Virus record (IMG/VR): IMGVR_UViG_3300023112_001811
Coordinates: 1 to 24,985 of that record
From: a virus
Strand: one strand, 5' to 3'
Length of the DNA: 24,985 nucleotides
The position numbers and the translations under genes are program-made. The notes below the pieces were generated by a model that saw only the letters and a program-made list of their open reading frames with translations, made no database searches and had not been told where the DNA came from. This document shows, in pieces, positions 21,670 through 24,985 of this stretch (its first letter is position 1; each line of letters opens with the position of its first letter).

Positions 21670-22782
21670 TTATTCCCTTTCAAATTTAACTTCAGGATTT
21701 CCGTGGTCATGTTTATAATTCATAGTTTTAAAGTTTGCAATATTGAATTTTGGCTTATTTTCGATATTTGCAAGTTCCCAAACTAATTCCAACGTATACT
21801 TTGAAACCTGCTTCATTCCGGCATAATTCAATTTATCGGGAGTATCAGAAGGAGTGTGATAATGTTTATGGCCTCCTGTGTGCAAAAACGCCACAGGAAT
21901 TTTATTGTTATAGAATGGAGCATGATCGCTTCCGCCTCCTCCACGACTTGTGATTTTATTTGCAAAAATATATTTTTCATTTAATTTTTTAATTATATTT
22001 TTAACGTCTATAGAACTTTCTCCATCGCCCCATCCTGTGAAATATACACCTTTATCTAAGTATCCCACCATATCTAAGTTAACCATCGCAACATGACTTC
22101 TTATGTTTGGATTTTCTCTAGGAAAAGTTGGATTAGCACAGTAATATCGACTTCCAATTAATCCCATTTCTTCGCCAGAGTAGTGCTGTATCACAATAGT
22201 TCTCTTAGGTTTTTCCATCTTTGAAAGGGCTTCTGCAATTTCCATGATTACAGCAGTTCCGCTCGCATTGTCATCTGCGCCTGGATGAATTGCCATCGTC
22301 CTTGATCTGGACATTGAAGGACCGTATCCAATGTGATCCATGTGAGCACCTAGCACAACAATTTCATTGGGATTTTCGCCTTCGATCCAAGCAAATATAT
22401 TTTGTGTATAATTGTCACCCGTTTCATTGTTAGGACCTGGATTCAAGCGTCTAATGTCAAATCTTTGATATTCAGTCTTTAAACCATTACTTTCATGATA
22501 TTGTTTTATCCATTCGGCTGCGGCGACGTTTCCAGCCTTGCCAGACATACGTCCTTCCCACTTATCGTCTGCAAGTTTGAACACATACTCTTCGCATTCT
22601 TCTTCTGTGATGGTCTCTAGAGCTTCGGTCAAAGTTAAGTCTGGATCGGGATCAATGGGAACTATAGGGCCGATTGGAACTATAGGGTCAACGGGCTTGT
22701 TTGTAATGAAATTATTTTTCAAAACAACAACGCTTGAAATCATTACAATCAAGCAAAAAATTATATATTTTTTATTCATCAT
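21670..22782 (-). CDS. Exported, membrane-anchored M28 zinc peptidase
   Basis: 370 residues. An N-terminal hydrophobic segment (6-21) with KK before it acts as a signal anchor, followed by a Pro-rich linker of repeating VPI/DPI units (30-48). The catalytic domain is complete: H147 and D149 in GAHMDHIG, D170/D171 in GADDNASG, E204/E205 in SGEEMG, D237 in VNLDMVG, and H309 in HYHTPSDTP, matching the ligands and catalytic residues of M28 aminopeptidases (cocatalytic two-zinc centre). It would cleave peptides or N-terminal residues in the periplasm or at the cell surface; the substrate is unknown. ATG lies 2 nt after the GT8 stop, so it is translated from the same mRNA. Confidence 0.92.
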   Translation of the reverse strand: MMNKKYIIFCLIVMISSVVVLKNNFITNKPVDPIVPIGPIVPIDPDPDLTLTEALETITEEECEEYVFKLADDKWEGRMSGKAGNVAAAEWIKQYHESNGLKTEYQRFDIRRLNPGPNNETGDNYTQNIFAWIEGENPNEIVVLGAHMDHIGYGPSMSRSRTMAIHPGADDNASGTAVIMEIAEALSKMEKPKRTIVIQHYSGEEMGLIGSRYYCANPTFPRENPNIRSHVAMVNLDMVGYLDKGVYFTGWGDGESSIDVKNIIKKLNEKYIFANKITSRGGGGSDHAPFYNNKIPVAFLHTGGHKHYHTPSDTPDKLNYAGMKQVSKYTLELVWELANIENKPKFNIANFKTMNYKHDHGNPEVKFERE

Positions 22783-22784
22783 AT

Positions 22785-23582
22785 TTAGCAGTCAAAATTT
22801 GACCACCATATCCTTTCCATTTCGTTTTCTGGTTCTTTGCTCCAAGGATTATTGTCTGCGCCTGTGAAGTGCAAAACGTGTATGTCCTCTTTATCTTTCT
22901 CAAATTTTTCTGGCCACATTTCAAAATGTCTGCGGGAATAATTAAATTTGTGATCCATAGGGTGCCATCGCCCTTTAAAGTAATTGTTCAAAAACCCTTG
23001 ATCGCCATTGCTGTTGTTTGGAACAATTGCGTCTTTTAGACTCATCATTTTTTTATAGTCTTCTTTATTCGGCTTTAAAATTAACACCCCAGCATTGAAG
23101 TAATCATTCTTATAATTTGTTTTTATGAATTTTCTGGGAATGTCTTTAAGGCTTGCAGACTTTTTAAAAGAAGGATGTTTCTTAAATTCATCAATGTTGA
23201 TTTCGACGTTTAATGATCGACAAGCAGAAAAGTCCGAATCTGTTTCGAACATGCAATCTGTGTTTTTCAACACAACTGTGTCTGAATCTAAATAAACAAT
23301 TTTGTCGTATTCTGTCGTATTCCACATGTTTAGTTTACAGAAACAATTTTGACAAAAATTTTCATCCTTGTGAAAGGGGAGCACTTTCACCAATTTAGAA
23401 GTTATCTTAGGAACCTCAATCACACCCGCTCCTAAGTCTTTAAGGTGATGTTTCTCATCGATAGAGAGATCTACGCTCATTACTACTATGGGGATTTTGC
23501 TATGCTTTTTTAGACTCTTTACAAGACAAACGGCACCTTTAAGGTAGTCTGAGGTGGCTAGAGTAAAATACGCTTTATTCAT
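22785..23582 (-). CDS. GT8-type glycosyltransferase (glycogenin-like)
   Basis: 265 residues with a GT-A fold. FTLATSDYLKGAVCLVKSLKKH at the start, D99-S100-D101 in KIVYLDSDTVV (metal-binding DxD), YFNAGVLILKPN at 161-172, NGDQGFLNNYF at 192-202, and HFTGADNNPW at 238-247 (the H-x2-G motif of GT8) all fit family 8. It transfers a sugar from a nucleotide sugar to an unknown acceptor: host surface glycan, a phage protein, or the hypermodified DNA of the phage. Residues 74-82 have a cysteine group (C77, C80, C82). No ribosome site before its ATG, so it probably relies on the upstream small gene. Confidence 0.87.
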   Translation of the reverse strand: MNKAYFTLATSDYLKGAVCLVKSLKKHSKIPIVVMSVDLSIDEKHHLKDLGAGVIEVPKITSKLVKVLPFHKDENFCQNCFCKLNMWNTTEYDKIVYLDSDTVVLKNTDCMFETDSDFSACRSLNVEINIDEFKKHPSFKKSASLKDIPRKFIKTNYKNDYFNAGVLILKPNKEDYKKMMSLKDAIVPNNSNGDQGFLNNYFKGRWHPMDHKFNYSRRHFEMWPEKFEKDKEDIHVLHFTGADNNPWSKEPENEMERIWWSNFDC

Positions 23583-23616
23583 CTAATTAGTATAACGCAA
23601 AACAGCAAAAAATGAA

Positions 23617-23787
23617 TTATTTTTTTTTGTTTTTGAACTTTTTAAACATCTCTACAGTGAAGAAAGCAATCATTCCTCCTATAGCATTCTTTACTATGAA
23701 GAAAAAGGTTGGCGCAGCGGCTGGAACTAAGAACTCTTTTTCAATATATTTTTCTTTTTTACATTTAGATTTTAATCTTCTAGCCAT
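23617..23787 (-). CDS. 56-aa basic membrane protein (holin-like topology)
   Basis: A short gene with a perfect ribosome site (AAAGGAG, 5 nt before ATG 23787). Sequence pattern: an Arg/Lys-rich start (MARRLKSKCKKEKYIEKEF), one hydrophobic segment of about 25 residues (residues 19-44: FLVPAAAPTFFF, then a Gly-Gly hinge and an aromatic end), and a Lys-rich C-terminus ending KKK. Size and topology resemble small phage membrane proteins, including holins or antiholins, but no family can be named. It heads the leftward unit with GT8, M28 and ferritin-like genes and shares the TATATA box at 23816 with the terminase. The longer plus-strand open frame here (23612-23824) has no ribosome site and is its shadow. 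Confidence 0.72.
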   Translation of the reverse strand: MARRLKSKCKKEKYIEKEFLVPAAAPTFFFIVKNAIGGMIAFFTVEMFKKFKNKKK

Positions 23788-23815
23788 TAGAACTCCTTTT
23801 TTGAATAAATTTCCT

Positions 23816-23825
23816 ACTATATAAA
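23816..23825. promoter_or_regulatory. Shared ACTATATAAA box between 56-aa gene and terminase
   Basis: ACTATATAAA on plus (TTTATATAGT on minus) lies 28 nt before the 56-aa gene start on minus, with its ribosome site between, but only 4 nt before the terminase ATG at 23830 on plus, with no ribosome site. The element could serve both directions, giving a leadered transcript leftward and a leaderless one rightward. Confidence 0.5.
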
Positions 23826-23829
23826 TGAT

Positions 23830-24985
23830 ATGAACAACGAAAATTTAAATATTGCAATACCAGACATTAAGTTTGAAAAGTTTTTCCCAAAGCACGACAC
23901 TATTAGAGATGTCGTAGAAACTGAAGAGTGGGACGAGGTTTATAAACACTACTTCGAATTTAGCGAAAACGAATTAGATATAAAAATCAATGAAACTAAA
24001 GAACAAATTGAAGCATACTCCCAAGAAAGACAGATAAAAGAAATAATCAAGTGCGTTAATGATTTCGCCTATTTCTGTACAAAGTATGTAAAAATCAATC
24101 ACCCAATTCATGGATTGATTCCATTCATCATGTATTCCTATCAAAGGAGAACAATTGATGGATATGACTCCAATAGGTTCAACATCCTAAGAAAGTTCCG
24201 ACAAGGAGGACTAACGACTGTTAGTGTTGCGTGGGCATTGTGGAGAGCATTGTTCAAAACAGACCAAAGAATACTTGTCATGTCAAAAACAGATCGTGAA
24301 GCAATCGCTGCTGGCGATGTTGTGAAAAATGCAATGTTCAATTTGCCCGCATGGATGAAGCCAGAAATGGGCAAACATAATGAACACGAAAGACAGTTTT
24401 TAGATACTGGTTCTGTCATTTGGTTTTACACACCTGAAGCCGCTCGTGGTAAATCTATCACGGTTTTAATTATTGACGAAGCTGCGTTTATTCAAGACAT
24501 GCACAAACACTGGAAATCAATGTATCCAGTTATATCAACAGGTGGTCAGTGTTGTGTTATATCTACGGTTAATGGTCTTGGTAACTGGTATCAAGAAATT
24601 TACCACGAGGCTGAAGCTGGGAAGAATGCCTTTAACATAATTGACCTTCATTATTCCTCCCATCCAGATTACAATGATCCCACATGGGTGAAATCAACAA
24701 AGGCCAACCTTGGAGCAAAGGGTTGGAGGCAAGAAGTTTTAGGAGACTTCCTTGGGTCTGGTGAAACCTATATAAATGGAAAAGTAATTAAAGAACTTGA
24801 TAGATATACAAGGGAAAACTATCCATTAAGAATAAAATTTCAAAAATGGCTTAGTATAACAAAAGATAGAGACCAAAACGAAGAAGACACTGGGGCACTT
24901 TGGTTGTGGAAAGAGCCTAAAGACGGTCACGAGTACATAATTGGAGTTGACTGTGCAGAGGGCGTGGGAGAAGGTGGAGACAATA
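23830..24985 (+). CDS. terL: Terminase large subunit, T4 gp17-like (3' end outside window)
   Basis: Open from ATG 23830 through the window edge; 385 residues visible. The packaging ATPase is clear: RKFRQGGLTT (121-130) is a deviant Walker A in which Lys122 sits at the start of the loop and the usual GK position is Leu128. Walker B VLIIDEAAF with D216-E217, and coupling motif STVNGLGNW at 245-253. YIIGVDCAEG at 369-378 brings the first catalytic Asp (D374) of the RNase H-like nuclease domain; the other nuclease residues lie beyond the edge. It pumps DNA into the prohead and cuts the concatemer. A short, charged N-terminal part (1-80) precedes the ATPase. Confidence 0.94.
   Translation, partial: MNNENLNIAIPDIKFEKFFPKHDTIRDVVETEEWDEVYKHYFEFSENELDIKINETKEQIEAYSQERQIKEIIKCVNDFAYFCTKYVKINHPIHGLIPFIMYSYQRRTIDGYDSNRFNILRKFRQGGLTTVSVAWALWRALFKTDQRILVMSKTDREAIAAGDVVKNAMFNLPAWMKPEMGKHNEHERQFLDTGSVIWFYTPEAARGKSITVLIIDEAAFIQDMHKHWKSMYPVISTGGQCCVISTVNGLGNWYQEIYHEAEAGKNAFNIIDLHYSSHPDYNDPTWVKSTKANLGAKGWRQEVLGDFLGSGETYINGKVIKELDRYTRENYPLRIKFQKWLSITKDRDQNEEDTGALWLWKEPKDGHEYIIGVDCAEGVGEGGDN

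Noticed and set aside
23612-23824. Plus-strand 70-aa ORF
   Set aside because: Opposite strand carries a 56-aa gene with a perfect ribosome site; this frame has none.

Overview
The window reads as part of a large, AT-rich, tightly packed genome of a tailed double-stranded DNA phage with T4-like features. The clearest marker is a terminase large subunit of the T4 gp17 type that runs off the right edge. It is supported by a stand-alone zinc-finger/Toprim primase, a Cas4/RecB-like nuclease, several likely virion proteins, genes on both strands with 4-nt ATGA overlaps, and A/T-only promoter-like boxes resembling the T4 late promoter (TATAAATA). The host cannot be named. A lipoprotein, two sugar transferases, exported peptidases and a mechanosensitive channel suggest a Gram-negative host and a phage that works on the cell envelope.

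Layout. 1-5.5 kb: the 3' end of a very repetitive fibre-like protein, an overlapping unknown gene, small unknown genes on both strands, a likely virion protein with a strong terminator, and a GT9 (heptosyltransferase-like) enzyme. 5.5-8.8 kb: a rightward cluster of a small protein, an actin/Hsp70-fold ATPase, a DUF5659-like protein and a 566-residue protein with disordered linkers. 8.8-10.2 kb (minus): a class II fructose-1,6-bisphosphatase (GlpX) translationally coupled to a small unknown gene. 10.2-12.2 kb: primase and Cas4-like nuclease, divergent. 12.2-15.8 kb: an exported trypsin-like protease, a likely virion protein, small unknowns, an extremely acidic protein and a lipoprotein. 15.7-19.1 kb: a gluzincin metallopeptidase (minus), divergent from MscL carrying a C-terminal zinc ribbon, which leads a three-gene operon ending in a terminator. 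19.3-21.1 kb (minus): a tail-anchored membrane protein, a virion-like protein and a small basic protein. 21.2-23.8 kb (minus): a likely operon of a 56-residue membrane protein, a GT8-type glycosyltransferase, a lipid- or membrane-anchored M28 peptidase and a ferritin-like protein. 23.8 kb to the end: terminase.

How it may fit together. Replication and packaging functions (primase, nuclease, terminase) are mixed with host-takeover genes. Three peptidases of unrelated clans, a mechanosensitive channel, a lipoprotein, two glycosyltransferases and small membrane proteins point to remodelling or protecting the envelope during infection. GlpX and the ferritin-like protein look like auxiliary metabolic genes (sugar phosphates; iron or oxidative stress). 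The actin-like cluster may organise DNA or virions in the cell. Several divergent gene pairs share one near-symmetric TATATA box, suggesting bidirectional late promoters. All functional calls come from reading motifs by eye; no database search was run.
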